A stretch of 64,000 nucleotides of DNA from Tetrahymena elliotti 4EA (lineage: Eukaryota; Ciliophora; Oligohymenophorea; Hymenostomatida; Tetrahymenidae). The notes beneath the pieces are model-generated. The model saw nothing but the letters and a program-made list of their open reading frames with translations, did no database searches and had not been told where the DNA came from. The translations under genes and the position numbers were made by a program. Below, one piece after another: positions 11,161-25,039 of this stretch (positions are counted from its first letter, which is position 1; each line of letters opens with the position of its first letter). Where the stretch lies: contig JH720299.1 in the NCBI GenBank assembly GCA_000231825.2, positions 1,476,675-1,540,674 on the forward strand, read 5' to 3'.

Positions 11161-12370
11161 GAAATAATTTAGGGAAATTAATTTTTCTAAGTAAATATTT
11201 TGAATGTTCATTAAAAAATTAATAATTTGCTTAGAATTAAACTATTTAGTAGAAAAAATGGCTCTAATTTTTAAAGGATAAAGAATATGCAAATCATGGA
11301 CAATCAATCACACACAATTTGTCATTTTTATTAATTTATTTATTCATTCTGAAATGTATGAAAAAATTCATTTTAAATAATAATAATTGAAAAATATATT
11401 TTTAGTTTTTTATTCTGGTTATCAGAATAATAATGCAATCAAAACAAAGAGAACTGAAAATAAGAGTACACTCTCAAAACATGAAAAGAGTTTATTATAA
11501 AAGTTTTTCACAGTACTGTTATTAATGTTGCCACAACTATTCTTGGCACAAGAGATGATTTCAGACTTAGAAGTATTACCAGCACAAATAATTATGCAGC
11601 TGTATAAAGTATCCAAAGCAGCTCTACACTCTTAATCACCTGCTTAGCAAACTTCGCCTTCCTCAAACTAATGAATAAGATCTTTGCATGATGAAGCATT
11701 TGCTACAGAAAAAGCAATAGAAATAAGTATGAAAATAGATATAGTGTTTTGCATTTTTGAATAGACTTATTTGTTTTAATTTTTGTTTAGATTATTTTTA
11801 TAATAATTTTAATTACTAACATATATTCCATTATATGAAATTCTAATCAATCGAAATGTCAATATATTTAGTATTGCCTTATCAGATGAAAGAAAAGTTA
11901 TCTGATCAGGGATAATAATTTCCAACATTAAAAATTGTATTTCAATTCTTTTATCAAAAAGACTCAGAAAACAGAAAATATCAAATACTCAAATTTCAAT
12001 GAATGTAGACAAAATAACAAGAATGATTTACTGCACTTTAAAGTATCTACTTAAGGAAAATTCTTCTCAGATTATGATTTATTACAATCACTATTATTAA
12101 TTCCTATGACTAAAAATTGCAAAGCAGTTAGCACCTTTGATAATAGCTTAAAATTTAAAGTTAAAATATAAATCTAAATTTATTTATTTAAGTAAAAGAT
12201 TATTTATTGTAAATTAAATAATGTATTTCATTTACATAAAACAATAGATGAAATTTCAATACATATGTAAGCTTGAATAAAAAAGAAAATATCATTTTAA
12301 TTTAGAAAAGTATGAGATAATAGATCTATACTTATTTTACTATAATACATCAAATATTGAGAAGAAAGCT
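11160..12370. repeat. Dispersed unit C around the third small cysteine-rich gene
   Basis: The 3' flank (11160-11421), gene and 5' flank (11755-12370) match units A and B. Examples are the 'ttagggaaatta' block (compare 3247) and the 'aaatgaatgtagac' and 'aaagtatctacttaag' blocks of the 5' flank. The unit is 7 kb from the others, with the same orientation. Confidence 0.65.
11422..11754 (-). CDS. Small secreted cysteine-rich protein (copy C), probably GPI-anchored
   Basis: The full gene needs the ciliate code because three glutamines are TAA or TAG. From ATG at 11754 it encodes 110 residues. They comprise a signal peptide (ISIFILISIAFS core), a middle domain with conserved cysteines (KD..C near residue 23, EVCQAGDQEC, CIIICAG, CAKNSCG) and a hydrophobic tail (LLFSVLFVLIALLF) as in copy B. 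NNST and NTS are potential glycosylation sites. A standard-code reading would start it falsely at an internal Met. It most likely encodes a GPI-anchored surface protein of unknown function. Copies B and C both keep an intact frame and tail while diverging in the middle, which suggests both are expressed. Expression is inferred, not seen. Confidence 0.8.
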
Positions 12371-13024
12371 CTAAAGATGAAATTAATCTAAAATAAATTA
12401 ACTTTACTAAAATACTTAATATATTTATTACATTTCAAGATAATTAATCATTTTTAGTAGTCATTTTAAACTGAAATAAATGATATATCTCTAAAAAAAA
12501 TTGAAGTACATTTCGGATTTCTAAAATATTTTAAATTTAATATCAATATTTATTTGATTTAAAAAATTTTTTACATATAATTCAATAATAAATTAATGAA
12601 TAATTAAGAACTAATAAGAAAAAAAAATTAGATTAAATTCTTGCATAAAAACATAAAACAAATTGAATTATCATACTTTTCTCAAATAAATTTTGATAAC
12701 GCAACTTCTGGAAATTTTCTTTCTAGATTAAGTGATATCTTATAAAAAAGATGTGATTTTTAATGAAAAAAATTTTTTATGTTCAATTTTTAAAAAAATA
12801 AAAGCTTCTTTTTAGCTTATTTTACTTACTTTGCAAATTTAATGAATTTAAGAAATTTGTTAAAATAAATTCTATCATACATTTGAGAAAATCAATAAAT
12901 TTAAAGATTAAAATTAAGTAAATTAATTAATAGTTTTTTTAAAATAAAATAGCAGATTGAAAAGATTTTTATTAAATATTTGTTACATAATAAGATAGGA
13001 AGGAAGTGTTTTTATTTTTAAATT
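12371..13024. other. AT-rich stretch, no gene seen
   Basis: This is the 3' side of the following minus-strand surface-protein gene. No coding frame was recognised. Confidence 0.45.
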
Positions 13025-16000
13025 TCATAATGTAAAGAAAAATAGAGTTACTAGAGATAATCTAAGAAGAATTGAGTTTGTTATGCTTAAGCATTTTATA
13101 TTATCAACAGAAGCTAAAGGAGTATCTGAATTGCAAATTTAACACTCTTAATCTATCCAACCACTATTTTTAGAGCAATTTACAGAAACGCAAACTCCTT
13201 AGGCGTTAGCATATTATTTATCCCCTTCATCTGTACCGTTACAGAGACTACAGTCGTGATTAGACATACCTATTGTAGCATTACAGTTTACACAACCAGA
13301 GCCATCTTGCTTGGCTCTGTAACCTGTTTAATTACAAGCAGCGCAATCATTATCAGTCCAAAGTTCAAATATTTTACTATGGTCTCTTCCGACACATTTA
13401 ATATTTGGATCTACACATCCTGTTCTGGATGAATTTGCAAATGGAGTTTAAGGAGTACAACGGGAACAATCTTCATCAGTCCAACTAGATGTTGATTTAC
13501 AAGATTATTTAGAATCAACACAATAAGTGCGATCTACAGTTGCATATGGATTTTAAGGAGTACACAATTAACAGTCTCTATCAGTCCAGCCTTCTTTTGA
13601 ATCACAAGATTAACTAGAGGAAATACAACTATTTTTATCTGCAGCTGCATAAGGCTTACTAGGAAAACATAATAAACAGTCAGAATTAGTCCAATTTGAA
13701 TTAGAGCTGCAAGATTGAGTAGATGCAATACATTTACTTCCATCAGAAGATGAATATTGCTTAGAAGGACTGCATAATTTACAATTTGAATCAGTCCATC
13801 CAGATTTAGAATTACAAGAAATTGTAGAATTAACACATTTGGTACCATCCGTACTTGCATAAGGAGTCTCTGGATTACAAATTTAGCAATTTAAGTTAGT
13901 CTATCCTGTATCAGAAGTACATGAAATAACTGATGAAACACATTTACTTTTATCACTGCTTGCAAAAGGGGTTTAGGGAGTACACAAATTGCAATCAAAA
14001 TCTGTCCAATTAGATGTTGAATTGCATGATTTAGTAGAAGCCACACAGCTTTTTTTATCAGCAGTAGCAAAAGGAGAAGAAGGATAACATAATGAACAAT
14101 TTGTATTATCCCATCCTTGAGTTGTTTTACAATTGAATGCTGAAGCTACACATTTAGTTCTATCTACTGTTGCATAAATTTTAGTTCCTGGAAAGCAAAC
14201 CGAACAAGAGTTATCACTCCAGCCAGAGGAAGAGCTGCATGATTATCCAGATTAAACACAACCTTTACCATCTAACGAAGCAAAATAGGCACTTGATCCA
14301 TAGCATTTAATACAATCACTATCAATCCAGCCCATTTTAGATCCACAAGATTAAGTAGGAGAAATACAATTTGTACCTGCAATATTTGCATAAGGTGAAG
14401 ATGGGTAACATATTATACAATCTGAGTCAGTCCATCCTTAATTAGAGCTACAAGAAATAGATGGATTAAGGCATTTAGAGCCATCTAAAGAGGCAAAACG
14501 AGTAGAAGGTTTGCACACAGAACAATTGTAATCAGTCCATCCAGATAAGGAAGAACAAGGTATACTTGAATCTACACATTTAGTAGCATTTGAAGATGCA
14601 TAAGGAGTTAAAGGATTGCAAATTGCACAATCTGAGTCTTTCCATCCAGATTAAGAAGAGCAAGAAATAGTGGAGTTAACACATTTAGTACCATCTGAAG
14701 AGGCATATGGAGTTGAAGGATTGCAAATTAAACAATCTGAGTCTTTCCATCCTGATTTAGAAGAGCAAGAAATGGATGAATTAACACATTTAGTTCTATC
14801 TGAGAAAGCATAAGGAGTTAATGGTCTACAAATAGCACAATCTGAATCAGTCCATCCTGATTATGAAGAACAAGATATTTTAGAATTTACACATTTAATA
14901 GAATCTAAAGAGGAGTAAGGATATAAAGGATTGCAAATTACACAATCTGAGTCTTTCCATCCAGTTAAAGAAGAACAAGAAATACTTGAATTAACACATT
15001 AAGTACCATTCCAATTAGCATAAGGAGCTGAAGGATAACAAATTTTACAATCAGAATCACTCCATCCAAATGAAGATGAACAAGAAATGCTAGAGTTCAC
15101 ACATTAACTCTTATCTATGGTAGCATAAGGAGTTTAGGGTTTGCATATTGCACAATCATAATCTGTCCAGCCCGATTAAGAAGTACAAGAAATTTTAGAA
15201 TTCACACATTTTTTGGTATCTAAAGAAGCAAAAGGGGTTAAAGGATAACAAATAGAGCAGTTTGGATCTGCCCATCCTGATTGAGAAGAACAAGATATAG
15301 TTGAATTTACACATTTAGTTGTGTCTATAGATGCAAAAGGAGCTAAAGGATTACATAATACACAATTAGAATCTGTCCAGCCAACTTTAGAAGAACAAGA
15401 AATTGTAGAATTTACGCATTTAGTAGAATCTGAAGAAGCAAAAGGAGAAGAAGGTTTACAAATTGCACAATCTGAATCTGTCCAACCAAATTAAGATGAA
15501 CAAGATATTTTAGAATTAACGCATTTAGTGGTATCTAAAGATGCAAAAGGAAATAAAGCATTGCAAATCGAGCAATTAGAATCTGTCCATCCTAATTAAG
15601 ATGAGCAAGATATTGTTGAATTAACGCATTTAGTAGTATCAAAAGAAGCATAAGGAGCTGAAGGGAAGCAAATGATACAATTTTAATCTGTCCATCCATT
15701 TTAAGAGGAGCAAGAAATAGTTGAATTAACGCATTTAGTCTTATCTATAGATGAAAAAGGAGTTGATGGTTTGCAAATCGCACAATCGGAATCACTCCAC
15801 CCTGATTAAGAAGAACAAGAAATTGTTGAATTGAGGCACTGGGTATTATCTAAAGAGGAATAAGGAGTTTAAGGATTACAAATTAAACAATCTTAATCCG
15901 TCCATCCTGATTAAGAGGTGCAAGAAATTTTTGAATTGACACATTTAGTGGTATCTAAAGAAGCAAATGGAGATAAAGGATTGCAAATCAAACAATCGGA

Positions 16001-16768
16001 ATCAGAAAACCCTGATTTAGAAGAACATGAAATTTTTGAATTAACGCATTTAGTTTTATTTGAAGAAGCATAAGGAGTTGAAGGATTACAAATAGAGCAA
16101 TCGTTATCTGTCCATCCAGATTAAGAAGAACATGATATATTCGAATTAACACATTTTGTAGAGTCTGAATAAGCATAAGGAGCAGCAGGATTACAAATAA
16201 GGCAATTAGAATCAGTCCATCCTGATTAAGAAGAACAAGAAATAGTTGAATTAACACATTTTTTTAAATCGCTAGAAGCATATTAATTAGAAGACCCATA
16301 ACATGCCAAACAAACTGAATCAGTGTAATTTTAAAAAGAGCTACACGATTGGCTAATATTAATACAAGTATTTCCTGCAATATTCGCATATAAACTTGAA
16401 GAACATAATTAACATGTAGAATCAGTCCAACCATTTCCTGAAATTGGATTAGTAATACAAGAAGATGGTGTATTAACACACAGAGATCCGCTTTAATTAG
16501 AAAATTATGAGTTATTTGTTTGACTTAGACAGCTTTTGCAAAATAAATCACTCAAACCAGTTTAAGTTGTTGAAGAAGCATTATAAATACTACAATCTTA
16601 AATTTGACATAAACTAGAATCATTTGTTGATTAAACCCAAGTAAAACCAGAAGCTTAAGGGCAGGATGTAGAACATGATGTACTAGAACAAGCTACATCA
16701 GCTCCAAGAATTTAAGAAAAAATATAATTTAAGGTTGAAAAATATGAAATTATAATGTTAATTTTCAT
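13025..16768 (-). CDS. Large cysteine-repeat surface protein 1, GPI-anchored type
   Basis: This is a single-exon frame of 1,247 residues from ATG 16768 to TGA 13025-13027, full of TAA and TAG glutamines. A short hydrophobic N-terminus (signal peptide) is followed by a Cys-rich head of about 150 residues. Next come about 30 tandem repeats of about 35 residues (105 bp). Each repeat follows the pattern C-V-N-S-x-I-S-C, then about ten residues including G-W-T-D-S-D/N, then C-x2-C, then a P-rich P-Y-A-S-x-D-x-T-K segment. That makes four cysteines per repeat, spaced C-x6-C-x10-C-x2-C-x13. The C-terminus ends in a hydrophobic tail (LLRLSLVTLFFFTL) after Asn-Ser, as expected for GPI attachment. Repeats near 14.4-16.2 kb are the most uniform, and the outer ones are more diverged. 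The architecture resembles ciliate immobilization-type surface antigens, but I cannot assign it to a named serotype family. The frame was checked at repeat tryptophans across the gene and is continuous. Confidence 0.85.
13100..16450 (-). repeat. Tandem 105-bp coding repeat array, about 30 units
   Basis: The array is marked by the recurring 'gtccatcc' (W-T/M-D codons on the minus strand) every 102-108 bp. Unit length is nearly always a multiple of three. One unit near 16008 has lost the tryptophan. Units differ mostly at the residues between cysteines, as expected for selection on a disulphide framework. Confidence 0.85.
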
Positions 16769-19593
16769 ATTTTTCTTGCTCTTTGTAATTTTTTGTATTT
16801 CAATAATTTATTTGGTTTTAATTAATTATAGGTTTTCTTATTAATCTAACTTTCAAAAATTGATAATGAAAAACATAATATTAATAATATTTAAATGCTT
16901 ATCAAACTTTCAACTAATTAAGAGGACTCTTGTTGTTTTTAAAGGATTATTATTTAATTTAAAACATAAAAATTTGGAAAAATCTATTTCGAATGAGTAA
17001 TGTATTTTTATTCTTCAACTCAAATCAATCAAACTGCAAATTAAAATTTTTGCAGAAACAAAAAATCCAAATAAAGGAAAAATCTAAAGGATAAAAGAAT
17101 TGTTTGTTAATTAAATTATGACTTTTTAAAAAAATTTGGTATCAATTTTCAAGAAATTAATCAATTTACTACAAAAAAATTAGAATTCCCTTTTAGATGA
17201 AGCATTATTAATTACAAATTCTCAGCTTACAATTTTCTTTATTGTAACCACAACAGAAAAACAAATAATTTTCAAGGGAAGAAAAGTAATTGAAAAAAAT
17301 TTTCCATATAAAAGTAAGTGAATTAAGAGCTGAGATATTAGAATATAATCTATCAGATTTAGCAGAGCAGATGTCTTTTTTTTCTATAAATTTCTTGGTT
17401 TTTTTTCTTACATTTAATTAATTTTTTTCTTCTTATTTTAGATAGAAGAAATAATTAACATTTGGATCTCGAAACATAACCAAAATATGATCTAATTTAA
17501 TAGCCACTTAAATAATCGTATTTTTCTCACAAATTAAATTTTTTATTAAGTGATATTTTTATTATTAAAAAGAAGATTTGAATTGACATAACTATATTAC
17601 TAAATTATTACTATTAAAGTTTCTTCAGCTCTTTATTTTTGTAAATTTCTAAAAATATGAATTTAAATTATAAATCAAAACAATATGTTAAATAAAAGAT
17701 ATTGATTTCCCTCTGTAAACTCAAGCGATAATACAACATCAACTGTTTGTAAAGTTCTCGAATCAAAGAATAAATATAATTTTAAAGGGTTGATTATTAA
17801 TAGTTTTTTAAAAGCAAATTCTATATGAATTTATAGTAGAGATTATATAAACCTTAATTAAACTGTAGTTAGTAATCCAATAAAAAATACAAAATAATTG
17901 TTCAAATATTTTTTTATTTTATTTTTAAGGCTTTTCTCCAGTTATTGAATCTCTATTAGGGAAAAATATTTTTTTTCAAGAGTAACCTCTTCTTCTTATT
18001 TTTGATTATAAATTTAATTCTTTGTGAAAAAAAAAGAAGAAAAGAGTCATAAATTTGATGCTGATATGTCTTAGCAACTATTTGCTAATTAAATTAGGAA
18101 AATTTAATAAAAAATTAAGATTAATTTGTTAAAGATTAAAAAAATAAACATAAAAATTTCAATATATGTACACAAATAATTATTTATTTAATCGATGAGC
18201 CAGAAATTTACTATTGCTACATTATTTTAAGTAATTAAAATATGAAAGTATTAACAAGATAATCAAAATATAACAAAGCAAATTTAAATTTAAGCTTACC
18301 ATTAAAAGTTTTTTTTATTTTAATAAAAATGATTTTTTCTTACCTGAAATTTATTTTTTTTTCTCCATTTTAAAATAATAGATAGTAACTTAAACAATAA
18401 TCAAAATACTTTTTAAATTAATAATGTATCTTCTTATGAGTATTTATTTTAAAAACAAACTTCTGAAGTAACAAGATCGCATTTAAAAAAAACACCTAAT
18501 AAATACTTTAAATTTCAACTATTTTGAGTTATTTCAAACTATTTTAGTTGTAGTTATATGATATTTTTTGAACCAAATATTTAAGATTCATTTAAAAACT
18601 TAATGCAAAATAAATGGTATCAAATCATTTTAAATTTCTGTAAGCTTTTAAAAACACTTTGATTCATTTAAAATTAGTAAATTTTTTTTAAATTAATTTA
18701 CAATTAAAAATGATCAACTTAAGATGAATTAATGAGTAAGCTTTTCATTATGAAACTAGTAAAAATAAATAATTGTATACTTTTTGAATACAAAATTGAA
18801 ATTTCAAGAAATAAAGTAATACTATTTGGTATGTAGCAAAATTTATAAACACATAATATAAAAAGTTTTCATAGGATCTTATTAATTCCTTGAATAAATA
18901 TCTCTTCAAAATAAATATCTTTTTTCACAAACTTTTTTTTTGCTACTTTATCAGACCCAAGTAAGAATTAAAAAATTTAAAATAAATTATTTTAATTCTG
19001 ATTTATCAAAAGGATGAATAAATTGTTTATCAAAAGATATGAAATTGAAAAATTCATAAAATAGATTATGTTTTAACATTAATAATCCTCATAATATCTT
19101 ACCCAAATACATTTTCACCTAAAACTAATTTTTTAATTAAATTTTTTTGAGGTAATTAAAAATAAACTCTAAAATAGTATTTATTATTGGAGGTGGAAAG
19201 GAAGTGAAAATATGTGAGTTTAAAGCAAGAAAAAATAAATACCTTAGAAAATTAAAACTTTAAAAAGAATATAATTTTTTAAGCTCAAATATAAAGTTTA
19301 AAGTCTCAGTAAAAAAAATAACAAAAAGAACCTTTTAATTAATAATAATAGTATAGTTTACAATTTTATTTTTTATTAGTTTTATGATTTTACTAATTAA
19401 AAAAGAAGGAATTCAAGAAATAAATTCAAAGCAATTTTTTTAATTAGTATAATGCATTATTATTAAATCAATAAATAGAAAAATATGATTTATCTTTTAT
19501 AAGAATTTATACATTACTATTGATAAAAATGAGCTATTTAATAAATATAATTTAGTACGAAGATTAACTAGAATTAGATTAAGATTTTGAATT
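16769..19593. other. 2.8-kb spacer between the two surface-protein genes
   Basis: Very AT-rich DNA with no gene-like frame or recognisable relic on either strand. The part next to 16768 must carry the promoter of surface gene 1, but no motif stands out. Confidence 0.5.
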
Positions 19594-22500
19594 TCAAATT
19601 ATGATAAGTATAAGAAAAGTTATAAGAGATTATGTTAGAATATTTGAATTGGTTTCACGTAAGCATTAAAAGCTATCACTGGAAGCAAATGGAGTTGCTG
19701 TATTACAAATTTAACATTCTTAGTCTACCCAACCACTACTTTTAGAACAATTTATAAAAACACATTTTCCTTATGCATTTGCATATTATTTATCACCATA
19801 ATCTGTTCCATAACATAGACCACAATCTTCGTTAGTCATACCTTCTGCAGCATTACAATTAACACAACCAGATCCATCTGCTTTAGCTCTGTAACCTATT
19901 TAATAACAAACTGCACAATTATTATCAGTCCATTATTGAGAAGTTTTTGTAATATCTCTTCCAACACATTTAAAATAAGAATCTACACATCCTGTTCCTG
20001 CTATATTGGCAAAAGGAGTCTAAGGAGTACAACGAGAGCAATCTTCATCTGTCCAACCAGATGTTGATTGACAAGATTATGTAGAATCTATACAGAAGGT
20101 ACCATCTGTAGTTGCATATGGATATTCAGGGTTACATAATAAGCAATCTTAATCAATCCAGCCAGATAGTGAGTCGCATGATTAAGTTGAAGAGATGCAG
20201 CTACTTTAATCTATTGATGCATAAGGTTTATTAGTAAAGCATAATTGACAATCACTATTAGTCCAGTTTGAAGTAGAGCTGCATGACTATGAAGATTAAA
20301 GACAATTAAGACCATCAAGTGATGCATATGGTTTAGAAGGATTGCATAATTTACAGTTTGAATCAGTCCAATCAGAAAAAGAATTACAAGAAATAGTAGA
20401 ATTAACACAGCTACTACCTTTACTATTCGCATATGGAGTACTAGGATTACAAATTTAACAGCTTTTATCAGTCAATCCAGAGTTAGAAGTACATGATATA
20501 TCAGATGCTATACATTGTTTTCTATCAATACTTGCAAAAGGTGTTTATGGATTACACAAACTGCAATCAAAATCAGTCCAATTAGATGTTGAGTCACATT
20601 TTTAAGTAGAAGCCACACACTTGTTTTTATCTGCTGAAGCAAAAGGAGAAGAAGGATCACATAAAGAACAATCTTAATCACTCCAACCTGAAGTAGCAGT
20701 ACATACTATACTAGAGGCTACACATCTGGTTTTATTAACTGAGGCATGTATTTTATTTCCAGGAAAACATGCAGAACATGAAGAATCGGTCCAACCAGAT
20801 GTAGAGCTGCATGACTAGTAAGATAAAACACATGTTGTACCATCTAACGAAGAAAAATATGCACTAGATACATAACATAAACTACAATCACGATCCATCC
20901 AATGAGATATAGACTAACAAGATTAAGTAGAGGAAACACAACTAGTACCTCCAATACTTGAATAAGGTAAAGTTGGATTACAAATAAAACAATCTGAGTC
21001 AGTCCATCCTTAATTAGAGCTACATGAAATAGTAGAATTAATGCATTTAGATCCATCCGGAGAAGCAAACGGTGTTTAAGGTTTGCAAAGCTAGCAATCA
21101 TTGTCCGTCCATCCTGATATAGAAGAGCAAGGTATACTTGAGTTAACACATCTAGTACCATTATAAGAAGCGTAGGGAGTTAAAGAATTACAAATTAAAC
21201 AATCTGAATCTTTCCATCCAGATTTAGAAGAGCAAGAAATAGTAGAATTAACACACTAAGTAGTATCTGAAGAAGCATAAGGAGTATTTGGATAGCAAAT
21301 AATACAATCTCTATCTGTCCATCCTGATTAAGAAGAACAAGAAATACTAGAATTAAGGCATTAACTAGTATCTAAAGAGGCGAAGGGAGTAGAAGGTTTA
21401 CATATTGCACAANNNNNNNNNNNNNNNNNNNNNNNNNNNNNNNNNNNNNNNNNNNNNNNNNNNNNNNNNNNNNNNNNNNNNNNNNNNNNNNNNNNNNNNN
21501 NNNNNNNNNNNNTCCATCCTGATTAAGAAGAACAAGAAATACTAGAATTAAGGCATTAACTAGTATCTAAAGAGGCGAAGGGAGTAGAAGGTTTACATAT
21601 TGCACAATCATAGTCTGTCCAACCTAATAGAGATGAACAAGAAATTTTAGAATTCACACAATTAGTGGTATCTAAAGATGAATAAGGAGTTTTAGGATTA
21701 CAAATTAAACAATCTGAATCTGTCCATCCTATTTATGATGAACATGAAATTTTTGAATTTACACACTTTGTTTTATCTGCAGAAGCATAAGGAGTCAAAG
21801 GTTTACAAATTAGACAATCTGAATCTTTCCATCCTGATTAAGAAGAACAAGAAATACTAGAATTAAGGCATTAACTAGTATCTAAAGAGGCAAAGGGAGT
21901 AGATGGTTTACATATTGCACAATCATAGTCAGTCCAATCTAATTAAGATGAACAAGAAATTTTAGAATTCACACATTAAGTGGTATCTAAAGATGAAAAT
22001 GGGGTTTTAGGATTGCAAATTTAGCAATTTAAATCAGTCCAGCCAGATTAAGATAAACAAGAAATTGATGAATTCACACATTTCGTTTTATCGGTAGAAG
22101 CATATGGGGTTTAGGGTTTACAAATTGCACAATCATAGTCTGTCCACCCAGATAAAGATGAACAAGAAATATTTGAATTGAGACATGTAGTGGTGTCTAA
22201 GGAAGCAAAAGGTAATGAAGGATTGCAAATTGCACAATCTCTATCTGTCCATCCTAATTAAGAATGACAAGAAATTGATGAATTTACACATTTTTTAGCA
22301 TCTAAAGAAGCATAAATTGTTGAAAGATTGCAGATAGTGCAATCTGAATCTGTCCATCCTTATTAAGAAGAACAAGAAATCGAAGAATTAACACATCTAG
22401 TTTTATCTTAAGAGGCGTATGGATTTGAGGGGTCACATGTTAAGCAATCATAATCTGTCCATTTTGATTAAGAGAAGCAAGAAATAGTTGAATTTACACA

Positions 22501-23004
22501 TTTTTTTTGATCTTTAGAAGAGTATTATTAAGGACCATAACATGCTAAACAAATAGAATCTGTAAATATTGAATAAGAGCTACAAGATTAGCTAATATTA
22601 ATGCAGCTAGTACCAGCAATATTTGCATATAAATTTGGGGAGCATAATTGGCAGGTTATATCCGTCCAACCATTACCTTATATTGGGCTAGTTGTGCATG
22701 AGGATGGTGTATTTACACATAAAGAACCACTTTAATTTGAAAATTGAGAATTAGTGTTGCTTAGACAGCTTTTGCAAAATAAATCACTTAAGCCAGTTTA
22801 AGTAGTTGAAGATTCACTATATCCGCTGCAATCTTATATAACACATAAATTTGAATTGTTTGAAGATTATACCCAAGAAAAACCTGCTGCCTAAGGACAC
22901 CCTGTTGAGCATGGCTAGCTCTAACAAGCCACATCAGCACCGATAATCTAAGTATATACTTCATTTAAAGTTAAAAAAAATGCAAAAATAAAAATTATCT
23001 TCAT
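19594..23004 (-). CDS. Large cysteine-repeat surface protein 2, GPI-anchored type, with assembly gap
   Basis: This is a paralogue of the gene at 13025-16768, in the same orientation. ATG at 23004 gives a clean signal peptide (IIFIFAFFLTL). The head domain is very similar to that of protein 1, with shared motifs such as IGADVAC, TGLSDLFCKSCLS and SLCVNTPSSC. About 27 visible repeats follow, of the same 35-residue four-cysteine type. The tail, from Asn-Ser-Asn onward, is hydrophobic (SLITFLILIII), again a GPI-type signal, ending at TGA 19594-19596. With the 100 N counted, the frame is 1,137 codons. The true repeat number is unknown because of the gap at 21413-21512. Frames on both sides of the gap agree with each other. 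Divergence between the two genes is highest inside the repeats, while the heads are conserved, as in antigenically variable surface families. That last point is inference. Confidence 0.83.
21413..21512. other. Assembly gap (100 N) inside the repeat array, with identical flanks
   Basis: Exactly 100 N. The 95 bases before the gap (21318-21412) are identical to the 95 bases after it (21513-21607), and a third near-copy with two differences starts around 21830. The gap is thus either a collapsed or unresolved tandem repeat, or two contig ends that really overlap. Removing 195 bases would also keep the reading frame. Confidence 0.95.
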
Positions 23005-25039
23005 GCTTACTAACTTTTATTGTTTTGTAGTTTTGAGTAATTTATTAAATTTTTTGATTTAATTAAATTATTGGCTTCCTATTTACTATTCTTTTAAGGT
23101 ACTAAATTAATTAAGCAATATCTTTACATAAGCAACTAAAAAATTTGAAAAGAATAATACAGTTAGCGATCGAATAAAGTTATTCTGAATTTGAAATATT
23201 TTTTATTATTCTTATAAATTTATTATTAATACAATCAATAATTGCTTTAAAATCTCTGAAAAAAATATCTATTGATAATCAAGAACTAAAATATGCTTAC
23301 ACTACTTCAAAGAAGTTTAGATTCTTACAGAATTTCAATCATAAAATAAGAAAGCAGTAAAAAAAATTGAGAAAGGATTTATTAATTTAAAGATTTTGAT
23401 TATACAATTGAAAATTATACAATATCTTTACAAAAATTTTTTATTCACATAGAAATTAGTCCTTATAATTTAAATAAAAAAGAATTTTGGGTATTTATTA
23501 AAAATCAAATAACGAGAAATAAACTATCAAAATTTACAATCCATGAAAAAAAAAGCAAAATCTTTCTTACTCATCATATCAAAGTATTATGTCTTATTTT
23601 TTAACTATAATTAATTATCTGTCATAGCTTTTATTATAAAAATGTAATCTAATTCTTTCTATACTCAAAAATAATTAAATCATCCAAATTAAAAATTTAT
23701 CTTACTATAGCAGATATTCTTCTCTAAATATTTATTCAAATAACGCTATTATTTTTTAAGAAAATGTTCTAAATGATTTAAAATTCAAAGCCTTTCCTAC
23801 TGAATAGATTTTACCTCTCTCATAATGAAGAAAAATTATTGAATGCATAGACATGCTGATAGATTGATAGAAAGTAATAACAAAACATAGTGTCTTAATA
23901 ATATTTCTGTAACCTAAAAACAAAATTGATTATTTTTAAGTTAAAAATCTTTCTATCTCTGTAAACCTAGATTTTTCTTTAGTTGAATTATGTAGTAATT
24001 TTTAAATCCTAATTATTAGACATGATTTTGTATTTACTATTCTATTTTATATAAAATATGGGAGATGAAAATAATCTACTAAAAGAAATGCAAATAAGAT
24101 GATAATTAAAAAAATTTCTTTTCCTAATTATAATAAAAAAATTCTTTTTCAAATTATATAAAAAAACTTTTAATATTTATTTAAAATATTGGAATAAAAA
24201 AAAGAAATCTTTAAATTTAGCAAGGAAATTTTAAACTGCATTGGAGAATAATTTCTAAAAATGTAAATTACTAATAATTAATTATTCATCTTAATATAAA
24301 ATCCATGTGTATTTTATTATCAATCTTTTTTAAAACAGCTGAATTCTGCTTTTCTTTAATTAATTTTTCACAAAAACCATCCTTTAAATTTAGTATTTTA
24401 GCTAAAATTGAGAATCTTACACTCAGCGATAGCACCAAATTAGTGAATTTAAAACCTGAATTATAAAAACTTTTTTTATTAAATTAATTGATTCTAACTC
24501 TATGAGTGTAAAATAAATAATTTGATTTGTGGAATTTCACTCGTTCTATTTTGTTTTCCTTACATAATTCAAATTTATGGAATGAATTTTAGAATAATTA
24601 CATATTTCAAAAAGTAAAGCAGCTTTTATAAGAAATCAAAATATTTCTATTGAAATTTTACAGACTCACTCTTTAATTTTTTTTACTTAGAAGTCAAATC
24701 TAAAAAAAGTGAAAATTATTATATATTTTATCTTACTTAAAATATCAATCAATTTTAAATATAAATGTATAATTAATTCTTAAAGATTTTGTCTAAAATT
24801 CTATTTAGAAATAGAATGTTGCTTTTTAATTTACCTAATTTTATCATTTAAAATTTTTAGAAAAATTTCTAAAGGGAAACTCAAAAAACATTTAATTTTA
24901 AGGTAAAATAAGAGTAAATGATATTTTTCAAAATAAGATTCTTAATTTGTAAGATTTTTTAAAATTTATTTTACAATTAAAGGAATTTGATGATTTAATT
25001 AGATTAAGTTATGTAGAATTTTTTATGAAAATTTACATC
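23005..25039. other. AT-rich stretch, no gene seen
   Basis: Upstream region of surface gene 2. I see no coding frame, structured RNA or repeat that I can support. Confidence 0.5.

Noticed and set aside
13534..13860. Leu/Val-rich minus-strand frames in the surface-protein repeats (also 15988-16257, 16264-16479, 20211-20432, 20844-21161)
   Set aside because: These are off-frame readings of the 105-bp repeats. The correct frame shows the regular four-cysteine repeat.
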